Source of the DNA: Bacteroides caccae
GTDB lineage: Bacteria > Bacteroidota > Bacteroidia > Bacteroidales > Bacteroidaceae
Assembly (NCBI RefSeq): GCF_002222615.2
Contig: NZ_CP022412.2
Coordinates: 496,001-560,000 of the forward strand
Length of the DNA stretch: 64,000 nucleotides
Direction: 5' to 3'
Shown here: piece by piece, positions 46,921 through 55,935 of the stretch
Layout: every line of letters starts with the position of its first letter
How positions within the stretch are numbered: position 1 is the stretch's first letter
The notes under the pieces: generated by a model
The model's input: only the letters and a program-made list of their open reading frames with translations
Told to the model about the DNA's origin: nothing
The model's database searches: none
Translations under genes and position numbers: made by a program

Positions 46921-46944
46921 AGAGAATTGAAGGCTACAATATCG

Positions 46945-47748
46945 TTACATATCCAATGGAGGGACTTCCGCAATAAGCTGTTGATATACAGAATGCAAAT
47001 ATCCGTTAGTCGCTATAATATGATGGCCGTCCATGAAGTGTCCGTTACCACAAAAATCGGTAACCCGCCCACCGGCTTCCTGCACAATCAAAGCCGCTGC
47101 CGAATAATCCCATTTTCCGAGAAAAGCTTCCGCCCACGCATCAAAACGCCCCATAGCAACATAACAAATCGCGGCAGCGGCAGAGCCATTCATACGAATG
47201 CCGCCCACTACTCCGTAAAGTTTATCTATCAAGTGGAGAGCTGTCTGTTTGTATTGTTGGGCATTATATGGCAACTCAGCAAAGACAAATGCATCTTTTA
47301 TATCCCGAACACCTGAAACGTGTATTTCTTCCCCGTTCATAAAGGCCTTTCCCCCTCTCCATGCACAGAAACATTCGTCCCGGCAAACTTCATATACAAC
47401 ACCCAAGAGCAGTTCGGTGCGACTACGCAAAGCAATACATACACAGTAAGGAGCCTCATCGTGAATATAATTCGTTGTTCCGTCCAGCGGATCAATAACC
47501 CAGCAATAAGGTTCATCCTGATAAGTAGCAGAGCCTTCCTCCGTTATAAAGCCAGCTTCGGGTAACAAAGCGGAAAGAGCCTTCACTATCCGTACCTCTG
47601 ATTCTTTATCTACATAAGACACATAATCGTGTGCATGTTTCTCCACCACACTCTCACGACGGAAATTCTTCCGCTCTTCTTTCAAAAAATGCCCGGCTTC
47701 GGTTGCGATACGGCATACATCGCCTGTGAGCTGTTTTAAATCCAACAT
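46945..47748 (-). CDS. Inositol-monophosphatase-family protein
   Basis: A 267-aa enzyme of the Mg-dependent, Li-sensitive phosphatase family. Metal-binding motifs are in order: FITEEGS, DPLDGTTNYIH and WDYSAAALIVQEAGG. Substrates in the family include inositol-1-phosphate, sugar phosphates and 3'-phosphoadenosine 5'-phosphate, and the sequence alone does not decide. It is the first gene of a likely two-gene unit with comF. Its 5' flank carries the same promoter-like module as the GH29 fucosidase gene. Confidence 0.9.
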   Translation of the reverse strand: MLDLKQLTGDVCRIATEAGHFLKEERKNFRRESVVEKHAHDYVSYVDKESEVRIVKALSALLPEAGFITEEGSATYQDEPYCWVIDPLDGTTNYIHDEAPYCVCIALRSRTELLLGVVYEVCRDECFCAWRGGKAFMNGEEIHVSGVRDIKDAFVFAELPYNAQQYKQTALHLIDKLYGVVGGIRMNGSAAAAICYVAMGRFDAWAEAFLGKWDYSAAALIVQEAGGRVTDFCGNGHFMDGHHIIATNGYLHSVYQQLIAEVPPLDM

Positions 47749-47773
47749 TTCTTCTTTAATATTAAATAAATGT

Positions 47774-47837
47774 GCTTCGAAGGTATAGTTTTTCCCGTAA
47801 AAACATGGAAAGAAAATAATATTTTCTCATTAAATGT
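47774..47837 (-). repeat. Promoter-like module, copy 2
   Basis: Related to 45419-45484, in the same orientation and likewise upstream of a minus-strand gene (26 bp before the phosphatase-family ATG). It contains TACCTTCG in the position of a -7 element. Confidence 0.55.
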
Positions 47838-47868
47838 ACAAAATAACACCTTTACCTAAAAATATTAA

Positions 47869-47876
47869 TAACTTTG
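47869..47876 (+). promoter_or_regulatory. -7 element of the ribose-locus regulator gene
   Basis: TAACTTTG matches TAnnTTTG. There is no TTG at -33. It predicts a leader of about 210 nt containing the dyads at 47890-47940. Confidence 0.4.
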
Positions 47877-47889
47877 AATGTATAATTTT

Positions 47890-47940
47890 ATTCGAAGAAC
47901 TGAAGTTTATCATTCGAAGGACTAGAGTTCTTCGAATGAT
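47890..47940. promoter_or_regulatory. Cluster of TTCGAA dyads
   Basis: ATTCGAAGAACT (47890-47901) is the reverse complement of AGTTCTTCGAAT (47926-47937). ATCATTCGAA (47909-47918) is the reverse complement of TTCGAATGAT (47931-47940). The right element can pair with either left one, so alternative hairpins or dimer sites are possible. Confidence 0.5.
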
Positions 47941-48093
47941 AGAGTATAGTTAATGTTGCAAAGAACTCATTAATATTTAGAGACAAATCCGGTCTGAGTC
48001 CGCTTAAACCGGATGTGTTAATTTCTTGAATAACTTGCTTTTTTCACAGAAATTCCCGAATATTGCAATCTAATACTAATTGAAAGGACTTTC

Positions 48094-49635
48094 ATGAAAA
48101 GAGTCGATTCCGTTATCTCCCTAATATACTCTTTATCAAAATCAGAAAAGAAACACTTCTCCTTGCAGGTCGTTAAAGACAAGGAGGAGAAGGACTATCT
48201 TGTGATTTACGACATTATCACGAAGAGTAAACAACCCAACGGAAATACAGTGAAAGAAGAATTTTATAAGCGCAGGCCGAGAGGCTCCTTCGAAGTATCC
48301 ATTCAATATTTATATGAGAAACTGGTAGACACGCTGCTCACATTAAGGAAGAAGAAAGACATCTATTATGATCTGCTGAATGATCTATGCAAAGCCCGTA
48401 TGTTGTATGAGCGCTCTCTGTTCGAAGAATGTTTCGAGATTCTATCCAACACGATTGAGCAAGCTCAATTCTACGAAAACAATGAGATACTGACAATTGC
48501 CCAAAAACAGGAACTGGAATATCTGCTACGGCTGAATTTCCCCAACATGACAGAACAGGAGCTTTTTCATAAACATTTTATCCAGAATGAATCTTTAAAG
48601 AAAATCCGAAAAATAACGGAGCAATCTTCTCTGCACAATTTACTAAAATACCGCCTCTCTCATATCGGCTCCATACGAACTGCGAAGCAAAAACAAGATA
48701 TGAACGACCTTATGGTCAACGAGCTATATATAGCCGCTTCTTCAGACGCGGAAGGAAACTTTGAATTGACACGAAACCATAAACTCTTTCAAGCAAACTA
48801 TCTAATGGGGGCGGGAGATTACCGAGCTGCCTTAAATTCATACAAAGAGCTTAACTCATTATTTGAACAGAATCAGCAATTCTGGTCGAATCCCCCCATT
48901 TACTATTTATCTGTACTTGAAGGAGTACTCGGTAGTCTGCGGTCGGTTGGAAATTATAATGAGATACCCTATTTCCTGGAGAAATTAAGAAAGTTAATCG
49001 CAGAGGATTCTTCATTGGAATTTAAGATAAATGCAACTTGCCTGCTTTTCCAATATGAGCTATTTCCTTACCTCGACAAAGGGAACTTTGCTGAATGTAC
49101 AGAACTCATGAGCCGTTATCAGGAAACACTTTATGATAAAGAAGCATGGTTAAGTCCGATTCGTAAAAGCGAGCTATTACTTTACACAACCCTCATACAC
49201 ATCGGGAACCAAAATTACAAGGCCGCAAAAAAATATATCAGTAATGCCATTATAGATCATAATATCAAATACCTGCCATTAATGAGAACCATTCGTCTGG
49301 TTCGTCTTATAGCTTACTATGAGACACAAGAATTTGAATTGATACGACACGAATCCCGTTCTATTACCCGCAGCCTGTCTTCTCCCAAAGAGCAGACTTT
49401 CAAAACAGAGCATACGGTTTTATGGTTCTTAAATAAAAGTAATCTGCCTATTCTAAGAAAAGACCGGGAAGATTTCTGGGAAAAGTTATATCCCGAAATT
49501 CATGAATTATACAATGATAAATACGAAAATCAGCTATTACGCATTTTCGATTTTACCGCATGGATAGAATCAAAAATACGAAAAGAAAAACTGTCTGATG
49601 TTCTTAAACGGCACACAAATGCTAAAGAAATCTAA
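48094..49635 (+). CDS. rusR: RusR-like regulator of the ribose locus
   Basis: A 513-aa, mainly helical cytosolic protein with no signal peptide or membrane span. An N-terminal segment (VDSVISLIYSLSKSEKKHFSL) resembles a DNA-binding or interaction module, followed by TPR-like helical repeats (about 90-430; YERSLFEECFEILSNTI, NHKLFQANYLMGAGDYRAAL). I see no classic helix-turn-helix. Position and type match the regulator preceding the ribose-utilisation system described in B. thetaiotaomicron. It should activate the operon that starts 226 bp downstream. The name is by analogy. Confidence 0.75.
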   Translation: MKRVDSVISLIYSLSKSEKKHFSLQVVKDKEEKDYLVIYDIITKSKQPNGNTVKEEFYKRRPRGSFEVSIQYLYEKLVDTLLTLRKKKDIYYDLLNDLCKARMLYERSLFEECFEILSNTIEQAQFYENNEILTIAQKQELEYLLRLNFPNMTEQELFHKHFIQNESLKKIRKITEQSSLHNLLKYRLSHIGSIRTAKQKQDMNDLMVNELYIAASSDAEGNFELTRNHKLFQANYLMGAGDYRAALNSYKELNSLFEQNQQFWSNPPIYYLSVLEGVLGSLRSVGNYNEIPYFLEKLRKLIAEDSSLEFKINATCLLFQYELFPYLDKGNFAECTELMSRYQETLYDKEAWLSPIRKSELLLYTTLIHIGNQNYKAAKKYISNAIIDHNIKYLPLMRTIRLVRLIAYYETQEFELIRHESRSITRSLSSPKEQTFKTEHTVLWFLNKSNLPILRKDREDFWEKLYPEIHELYNDKYENQLLRIFDFTAWIESKIRKEKLSDVLKRHTNAKEI

Positions 49636-49770
49636 AAAGAAAAAGCAGATCATCTAAACTCACAACACTAAAACGCTCTCCTTATTTTCACTTTATCCGT
49701 TTGTAATTATATAATTCCACACAACAATACAATCCATAAATTATTTTTAAACAGGATATTTCATCCTAAA

Positions 49771-49791
49771 TATATAATTTGAAATTATATA
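49771..49791. promoter_or_regulatory. 21-bp perfect palindrome before rusK1, possible regulator site
   Basis: TATATAATTT-G-AAATTATATA, with 10-bp perfect arms. It lies about 40 bp upstream of a near-consensus -7 (TTTATTTG, 49832-49839) that has no -33 TTG, the arrangement expected for an activator-dependent promoter. Confidence 0.45.
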
Positions 49792-49861
49792 AATGGAATA
49801 TTAATGTAAAAAACGACGCGTTATTATTCCTTTTATTTGCATCATCTTAATTATTAATATT

Positions 49862-50785
49862 ATGGAAACTATATCTAGCAATCGACCCAAAATCGTAGTT
49901 ATCGGAAGCTGTAATACCGATATGGTTGTGAAAGCCAACAGACTACCTGTCCCCGGAGAAACCATTCTAGGTGGAACTTTCTATATGAACCCCGGAGGAA
50001 AAGGAGCCAATCAGGCAATCGCAGCGGCCCGGTTGGGAGCGGAAGTCACCTTTATCTCCAAAATTGGTTACGATCTATTCGGGCTGCAAGCTTTGGAAAT
50101 ATACAGATCTGAGAAAATCAATACTGAATTTATATTCACCGATCAGAAAAGCCCGTCAGGAGTAGCTCTTATTTCTGTCGATTCGTTTGGTGAAAACAGT
50201 ATTATTGTAGCACCGGGTGCCAGCCGTTCGCTTTCAACAGAAGATATCAATAAAGCGGAAGAAAAAATCAAGGAAGCCGATATTATACTCATGCAGCTTG
50301 AAGTTCCGATAGATACAGTAGAGTACGCGGCTACTATTGCCAACCGATACGGTAAGAAAGTAATACTCAATCCAGCGCCTGCCTCTACGTTGAGCAACTC
50401 CTTTTTAAATAATGTACATACTATATTGCCTAATCGTATAGAAGCAGAAATGCTATCAGGAATAAAAGTAATGGATGTTGAGAGTGCGCACCGGGCAGCT
50501 AAAGCTATCGGAGAGAAAGGTATAGAAAATGTTGTCATTACTTTGGGAAAAGACGGAGCCTACGTGAAAGAAAAGGACGAATATACCATGATTCCTGCAA
50601 AAGAAGTAGAGACGATCGACACAACCGGAGCAGGAGATGTCTTCTGCGGAGCATTCAGTGTGTATCTATCCCAAGGACATTCGTTGGCCGAATCCGTAAA
50701 ATTCGCAAATGCAGCGGCCGCCATTGCCGTCACACGCATCGGTGCCCAGAGTGCTATTCCATACAAAAGGGAAGTCAACTTATAG
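49862..50785 (+). CDS. rusK1: Ribokinase 1 of the ribose locus
   Basis: A 307-aa PfkB-family kinase that phosphorylates ribose (or a related sugar) with ATP after uptake. It has the ribokinase N-terminal motif (VVIGSCNTDMVVKANRLPVPGET), the GG loop (NPGGKGANQAIAAARLGAEV) and an intact catalytic loop DTTGAGDVFCGAF with D259. It is the first gene of a ten-gene plus-strand cluster and is followed by a second ribokinase after 42 bp. The pair is characteristic of the Bacteroides ribose-utilisation system. Confidence 0.93.
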   Translation: METISSNRPKIVVIGSCNTDMVVKANRLPVPGETILGGTFYMNPGGKGANQAIAAARLGAEVTFISKIGYDLFGLQALEIYRSEKINTEFIFTDQKSPSGVALISVDSFGENSIIVAPGASRSLSTEDINKAEEKIKEADIILMQLEVPIDTVEYAATIANRYGKKVILNPAPASTLSNSFLNNVHTILPNRIEAEMLSGIKVMDVESAHRAAKAIGEKGIENVVITLGKDGAYVKEKDEYTMIPAKEVETIDTTGAGDVFCGAFSVYLSQGHSLAESVKFANAAAAIAVTRIGAQSAIPYKREVNL

Positions 50786-50827
50786 AATAAAGAAAAAGCC
50801 TAGGTCTATCACATAAATCTGATTCAA

Positions 50828-51763
50828 ATGAAAGTAGTAGTTATTGGAAGTTCAAACATCGACATGGTTGCACAAGTCAGCCATCTCCCGGCACCCGGCG
50901 AAACAGTCGGAGATGCAAATTTCATGCAGTCCCTCGGAGGCAAAGGAGCCAACCAGGCTGTGGCGGCAGCCAGGCTTGGCGGCTTTGTGACGTTTGTCAC
51001 CTCTTTGGGGAATGATATGTATGCGGATATTTTAAAAAATCACTTTAAGAAAGAAGGTATCACCACCGATTACATTATTGATGATGTCAATCATCCCACA
51101 GGAACCGCACTTATTTTTGTGGCTGACAGTGGTGAGAACTGCATTGCAGTAGCTCCCGGAGCTAACTATTCTTTATTACCCGGTTCAATCACCCATTTCT
51201 CAAAAGTAATTGACGAAGCCGACATCATCGTCATGCAGGCTGAGATTCCTTACGAAACAATAAAAAAAATAGCTCTATCAGCAAAGAAAAAAGGTAAAAA
51301 GGTATTGTTCAATCCCGCACCCGCCTGTCTGATCGATGAGGAGCTGATGAAAGCCATTGATATACTAGTCGTCAATGAGCTGGAAGCTTCATTCATCTCA
51401 GGGATAGATTATACAGATAATAATCTTGAGGAAATAGCCGAAACATTGCTGAAAGCGGGTACAAGCAATGTGGTAATCACACTGGGAAGCCAAGGTGCAT
51501 ACATGAAAAATGCTAAAGAAACCATCCAACTTCCCGGTTGTAAAGTAAATGCGATCGACACAATCGCCGCAGGTGACACTTTTTGCGGCGCATTGGCGGT
51601 CGTTTGTGCAAAAAAAGAAATAGACCGGGAAGCACTCAACTTTGCCAACACTGCGGCAGCCATTGCAGTCACACGCTCGGGTGCACAACCGTCTATTCCC
51701 ACTCTCGATGAAGTGAAGCACTTCATGCTTGAAAAAGAATTAGCCTTATCGTTCAACTTTTAA
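50828..51763 (+). CDS. rusK2: Ribokinase 2 of the ribose locus, altered catalytic loop
   Basis: A 311-aa paralogue of the upstream ribokinase with the same N-terminal and GG motifs (VVVIGSSNIDMVAQVSHLPAPGE; SLGGKGANQAVAAARLGGFV). The catalytic loop reads DTIAAGDTFCGAL instead of the usual DTTGAGD: the anion-hole glycine is alanine (A248) while the catalytic aspartate D250 remains. This may change rate or substrate, for example a deoxyribose- or nucleoside-derived sugar, or leave a regulatory role. It is co-transcribed with rusK1. Confidence 0.9.
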   Translation: MKVVVIGSSNIDMVAQVSHLPAPGETVGDANFMQSLGGKGANQAVAAARLGGFVTFVTSLGNDMYADILKNHFKKEGITTDYIIDDVNHPTGTALIFVADSGENCIAVAPGANYSLLPGSITHFSKVIDEADIIVMQAEIPYETIKKIALSAKKKGKKVLFNPAPACLIDEELMKAIDILVVNELEASFISGIDYTDNNLEEIAETLLKAGTSNVVITLGSQGAYMKNAKETIQLPGCKVNAIDTIAAGDTFCGALAVVCAKKEIDREALNFANTAAAIAVTRSGAQPSIPTLDEVKHFMLEKELALSFNF

Positions 51764-51775
51764 ATTTAATGAACC

Positions 51776-52951
51776 ATGAAAACCTATTTGAAACGACTAC
51801 TCATCCCTATTTTATCGGGCTTGATAGTATGCAGCTTTTATAGTTGTGATAGCGACGACGAACACACCGCTACTCCCATAGCCCCCATTCTAAAGGAAAT
51901 AAAATTTCCTTCGGAAAATGACATCATCCCCGGTCAGGTTGCGCAAATCAACGGACTCGGTTTTGCAAAAGAAGATATAGTCTATTTAAGTAACGCTGAC
52001 AACCAGAAAGAAAAGGTAGAAGTCACGGAGATTACAGACAGTTACCTGAAGTTTATCGTCCCGGTAGAAGCAGGCGGCGAGTATACCGTAACAATTGAAA
52101 GAGCAGGGAAACAGACCGTTTTAAACGGAACTTTCAAAGTACCTTTCGTTGTTCCGATCATTGATATCGTTCTCCCTTCAGGTAATGTACAGCCCAAGAG
52201 CAAAGTCGAGATTCAGGGAAAAGGATTTGAAGCAGGGGACGTCGCCGTATTATATGCTTCTTTCTACCCGACAGGCGTCGAATACAATCTGCCATTAACT
52301 CTTAATGAAGAAGGAGTAGAATTTACACTTCCGGAAGGATTATACGGGGTAAACTCTATTATGATTATCAGGGGAGAACGGAAAAGTAATCTTGGAACAA
52401 TCACTATCGAGACGAATGTTGGCGACAAACTCGGAGGAGGTGTTGTATTCTGGGTGGACGCTGCAAAGGCACACGGATATATCGTAAACATGAGTAACAT
52501 CGGTACGGGAACAGAACAATTCGGTCCGGAGGTAAATCCGTCGGACGCGGCCGGAACGAGTCAAAACATGGGAAGCGGCTATACAAACACTCAAAATATA
52601 GTCAAAAAGTTTAATGCATTGCAAAGTGCGAACAACTGGCCCGAGTGGCAAGGAGTCAAAATTGCCGCCCAACTTTGTCTGGACAACAGTGTCACTGAAG
52701 GAAATGCCGTATATGCCGACTGGTTCCTCCCTTCCAGAGAAGAACTGATCGAAGTATTCAAAGTTAAAAGTTTATTAGCTGAGAAAGGAGTCAATATTCC
52801 GGCAAACAATTACTGGACTTCAAGTGAAGGCGACGGGGAAGCCGGCTGGTCTGCCTATTATGTGAACTTCTACGAAGAGACTAATATCGTTTCTGAAATC
52901 TGCTCAAAAAGCGGTTGGAAAATTGGTGTTCTTCCTATCCGGGCCTATTAA
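51776..52951 (+). CDS. TIG-domain and DUF1566-like surface lipoprotein in the ribose locus
   Basis: A 391-aa exported lipoprotein (lipobox around FYSC, then DSDDEHTATPIAP). Two IPT/TIG-type beta domains follow (about 35-120, PSENDIIPGQVAQINGLGF; about 125-205, LPSGNVQPKSKVEIQGKGF). The C-terminal part is DUF1566/Lcl-like (GGGVVFWVDAAKAHGYIV, DWFLPSREELIEV, NYWTSSEGDGEAGWSAYYV). Such architecture suits a surface glycan-binding protein. Its position between rusK2 (13-bp gap) and rusC (25-bp gap) makes it a probable ligand-capture partner of RusC/RusD. No catalytic residues are evident. Confidence 0.82.
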   Translation: MKTYLKRLLIPILSGLIVCSFYSCDSDDEHTATPIAPILKEIKFPSENDIIPGQVAQINGLGFAKEDIVYLSNADNQKEKVEVTEITDSYLKFIVPVEAGGEYTVTIERAGKQTVLNGTFKVPFVVPIIDIVLPSGNVQPKSKVEIQGKGFEAGDVAVLYASFYPTGVEYNLPLTLNEEGVEFTLPEGLYGVNSIMIIRGERKSNLGTITIETNVGDKLGGGVVFWVDAAKAHGYIVNMSNIGTGTEQFGPEVNPSDAAGTSQNMGSGYTNTQNIVKKFNALQSANNWPEWQGVKIAAQLCLDNSVTEGNAVYADWFLPSREELIEVFKVKSLLAEKGVNIPANNYWTSSEGDGEAGWSAYYVNFYEETNIVSEICSKSGWKIGVLPIRAY

Positions 52952-52976
52952 CTAACAATCCTATAAAATAAGCGTC

Positions 52977-55922
52977 ATGAAAAAACACATTATATTATTT
53001 ATAGCCATCTTTTTTGCCAGTGTATTACATGCACAGACAATCAACATTAGAGGAACCGTTACCGACACGAGTAATGAAACATTGCCAGGTGTATCTATAA
53101 CCATAAAAGGTACTCAAACAGGAACAGTAAGTGATGCAAACGGCAACTACAGCATCAGGGCCCAAAGAGGAAATGTTCTGGAGTTTACTTTCGTGGGTAT
53201 GGTAAAACAATCTGTTACCGTAGGAAAGCAAAATGTCATTAATATACAAATGGCAGCAGACGCCATTAATCTGGACGAAGTAGTGGCAATCGGGTATGGT
53301 ATTGCCAAAAAGAGCGATTTAACGGGTGCCGTTGCCTCTATCAAATCAGAAAATCTTACTAACTCCAAAGTAGGAACAGTGACAACTGCCCTGCAAGGAC
53401 TTGCCGCCGGCGTGCAAGTCACTACCGGCTCCGTAAAACCGGGTGGAGATGCTTCTGTCGTTATTCGTGGAGTAGGTTCGCTCCGAGCCGGCAGCGAGCC
53501 GTTATACATCGTCGACGGTATTCCCGTACAAGGAGGTTTGCAGGATTTATCTTCCGGTGATATTGAATCTATCGAAATATTAAAAGACGCTTCTTCCGCA
53601 TCTATCTATGGCTCGAGAGGTTCTAATGGCGTAGTACTCGTGACTACCAAGAAGGGTACAAGCGGAAAAGCCAAAATCTCCCTGAATGCCTCTTTCGGTA
53701 CGCAACGAATGTTGAACAAGCAAGATTTGATGAACGCACAGCAATACTATGAATTAGTATCCATTGCCCAGCCTAACTACAAATGGACATCAGAAGAACT
53801 ACGCTTGCTAAGCCGTGGTGAATCGACCGACTGGCAGGACGCAGTGACCCAAAACGGGCAATACCAAAACTATAACTTCTCGATTTCCGGAGGGAAGAAC
53901 GATATACAACACTTTTTAGGAGTAGACTGGTATGATCAGAAAGGTACGATCAAAAACTCGTCTTTCAATAAGCTGACCGTCCGATATAATATGGATGCCA
54001 AACTAAACAAGTGGCTGAGATACGGTGTACGTTTCAATGTCATTGAGTCAAAGCTCATGAATATCAATGAAGAAGCCGATTCGGGATACGGAACTATGTT
54101 CAGTGCCATTAGTTCACAACCGACAGCTCCTATCTATACCGAAGACGGAGAATACTTCGATGGTTTCCTCAACACGAGAGCAAATCCGGTGGCTATTGTT
54201 GACCTGCTTGACAAAGCCACACTCAAGTCCAGATTCGTAGGTTCCGCCTACATCGAGATAGAACCGATAAAGAACTTGAAATTACGTTCCGATAACGGCG
54301 GAGAACTTGTCTTTTATAAAGTAAATACTTACGAAGACGGCCGTATGGGACAGCATTATACGGCTGGTGGCCATGCTAATGTGATGTCGAACAAGAAAAG
54401 ATATTGGCAAACAGAGAACACTGCCACTTATTCATTTGACATCAATAAAGAACATCAACTTTCTGCAATGGCAGGTTTCTCCGCTTCCAGAACAGATTAT
54501 GAAGAAGTAACCGCCGACTCCAAAAAGTTATCATCTATTCTCAAGTATTACAATTTGCAAGGAGCGGAAGAACATGGACCGAACTCTTCGTATGCAGTCC
54601 CATCTTCTCTGGTGTCTTTCTACGGACGATTCAATTATAATTTCAGCAACCGCTATTTGGCAACATTGACGATGCGCGGCGACGGTTCTTCCCGTTTTGC
54701 TCCGGGACACCGATGGGGATTCTTTCCGTCACTGGCTCTTGCATGGCGTGCTTCTGAAGAAAGTTTCATCAAAGAAAACGCTCCGGTCATCAGCAACCTG
54801 AAGTTAAGAATCAGCGCCGGCAAACTGGGTAACCAGAATATCGGAGATTTTGCTTATGCCCCGACAATCGCCCTCGGAGGAGCTTCCGCCAATTACATTT
54901 TAGGTAATAACCTGGTAACCGGCTCCGTACAAACCTCTATTTCGAACCCGGAACTGACTTGGGAAAAAGCCAACCAACTAGACTTGGGTATTGACTTCGG
55001 GTTATTCAACAATCGGATAGCCGGTACGATCGAGGCCTACTATAAGCGTACGACTGACCTGCTATGGGAAGTACCCCTTCCGTTGGAATCCGGCTTCGGA
55101 ACTTCACTTACCAATATCGGCAAAATTGATAACAAAGGTATTGAATTTACGCTGAACACGGTCAACATCAGTACCAAAGACTTCTTATGGACAACTGCCT
55201 TCATGATTTCTTATAATAACAATAAGATCAAAGAACTTTATGACGGCAAACAAGATGTCAATAAAACATTGTTTGTGGGACGTCCTATCGGACAGTTCTA
55301 CTTATTGAAATCCGAAGGTATCTGGCAAACCAATGAAGCTGCCGAAGCTGCCAAGTACAATGCCCAACCCGGTGACCGCAAGATTCTGGATGCCAAGAAA
55401 GACTATGTCATCAACGGAGAAGACCGTGATTTCTGCGGAGTTTCCACTCCCAAATATTATGGTAGCTTTACGAATACATTCTCATATAAAGGTATTGACC
55501 TTACCGCGTTCTTTACTTTTGCAGGAGGACATAAAATCAACAATTCACTGAACCGTTACCTCAATTCTTTCAATGTATGGGGAAACATGAGTGAAAACTA
55601 TTACAAATATTATTGGAGACAAGACAGACCGAACAACAAATATCCGGCTCCGAGAGTTGGTAGTGCTTATGCCAACGGAGATGGTACCGACGCCAATCTC
55701 CAAAAAGGTGATTATCTCCGCCTCCGTAATCTGGAAATTGGTTATAGCTTGCCGAAAAACGTCATCAGAAATATCAAAGCCTCAAATATCAGAGTTTATT
55801 TCTCTGTACAAAACCTATTCACAGCTACGGAATTTACGGGATTTGATGTAGAGTCCAGCGACAATACCAATCCTTATCCGAACGCCCGTAGCTTTATCGG
55901 TGGTATTTCTCTTAACTTCTAA
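52977..55922 (+). CDS. rusC: SusC-type TonB-dependent transporter of the ribose locus
   Basis: A 981-aa outer-membrane transporter with signal peptide MKKHIILFIAIFFASVLHAQ. It has a CarboxypepD_reg-like domain (INIRGTVTDTSNETLPGVSI), a TonB-box region (INLDEVVAIGYGIAKKSD), a plug (ILKDASSASIYGSRGSNGVV) and a barrel ending in RSFIGGISLNF. There is no STN domain, so regulation is not via FecR. Imported cargo is predicted to be ribose-containing nucleosides or oligosaccharides. It is followed by rusD after 13 bp. Confidence 0.93.
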   Translation: MKKHIILFIAIFFASVLHAQTINIRGTVTDTSNETLPGVSITIKGTQTGTVSDANGNYSIRAQRGNVLEFTFVGMVKQSVTVGKQNVINIQMAADAINLDEVVAIGYGIAKKSDLTGAVASIKSENLTNSKVGTVTTALQGLAAGVQVTTGSVKPGGDASVVIRGVGSLRAGSEPLYIVDGIPVQGGLQDLSSGDIESIEILKDASSASIYGSRGSNGVVLVTTKKGTSGKAKISLNASFGTQRMLNKQDLMNAQQYYELVSIAQPNYKWTSEELRLLSRGESTDWQDAVTQNGQYQNYNFSISGGKNDIQHFLGVDWYDQKGTIKNSSFNKLTVRYNMDAKLNKWLRYGVRFNVIESKLMNINEEADSGYGTMFSAISSQPTAPIYTEDGEYFDGFLNTRANPVAIVDLLDKATLKSRFVGSAYIEIEPIKNLKLRSDNGGELVFYKVNTYEDGRMGQHYTAGGHANVMSNKKRYWQTENTATYSFDINKEHQLSAMAGFSASRTDYEEVTADSKKLSSILKYYNLQGAEEHGPNSSYAVPSSLVSFYGRFNYNFSNRYLATLTMRGDGSSRFAPGHRWGFFPSLALAWRASEESFIKENAPVISNLKLRISAGKLGNQNIGDFAYAPTIALGGASANYILGNNLVTGSVQTSISNPELTWEKANQLDLGIDFGLFNNRIAGTIEAYYKRTTDLLWEVPLPLESGFGTSLTNIGKIDNKGIEFTLNTVNISTKDFLWTTAFMISYNNNKIKELYDGKQDVNKTLFVGRPIGQFYLLKSEGIWQTNEAAEAAKYNAQPGDRKILDAKKDYVINGEDRDFCGVSTPKYYGSFTNTFSYKGIDLTAFFTFAGGHKINNSLNRYLNSFNVWGNMSENYYKYYWRQDRPNNKYPAPRVGSAYANGDGTDANLQKGDYLRLRNLEIGYSLPKNVIRNIKASNIRVYFSVQNLFTATEFTGFDVESSDNTNPYPNARSFIGGISLNF

Positions 55923-55935
55923 AAACAGAAACATT

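Larger units (their letters stand above)
47749..48093. other. Divergent regulatory region before the ribose-locus regulator
   Basis: It holds module copy 2 (47774-47837) serving the leftward gene, a plus-strand TAACTTTG (47869-47876), three TTCGAA boxes forming overlapping dyads (47890-47940) and a small hairpin ATCCGGT / ACCGGAT (47987-48014). There is no coding capacity. Confidence 0.6.

Noticed and set aside
55900..55935. Upstream extension of rusD overlapping rusC
   Set aside because: The ATG at 55936 gives a proper lipoprotein signal peptide; the extension would bury it.
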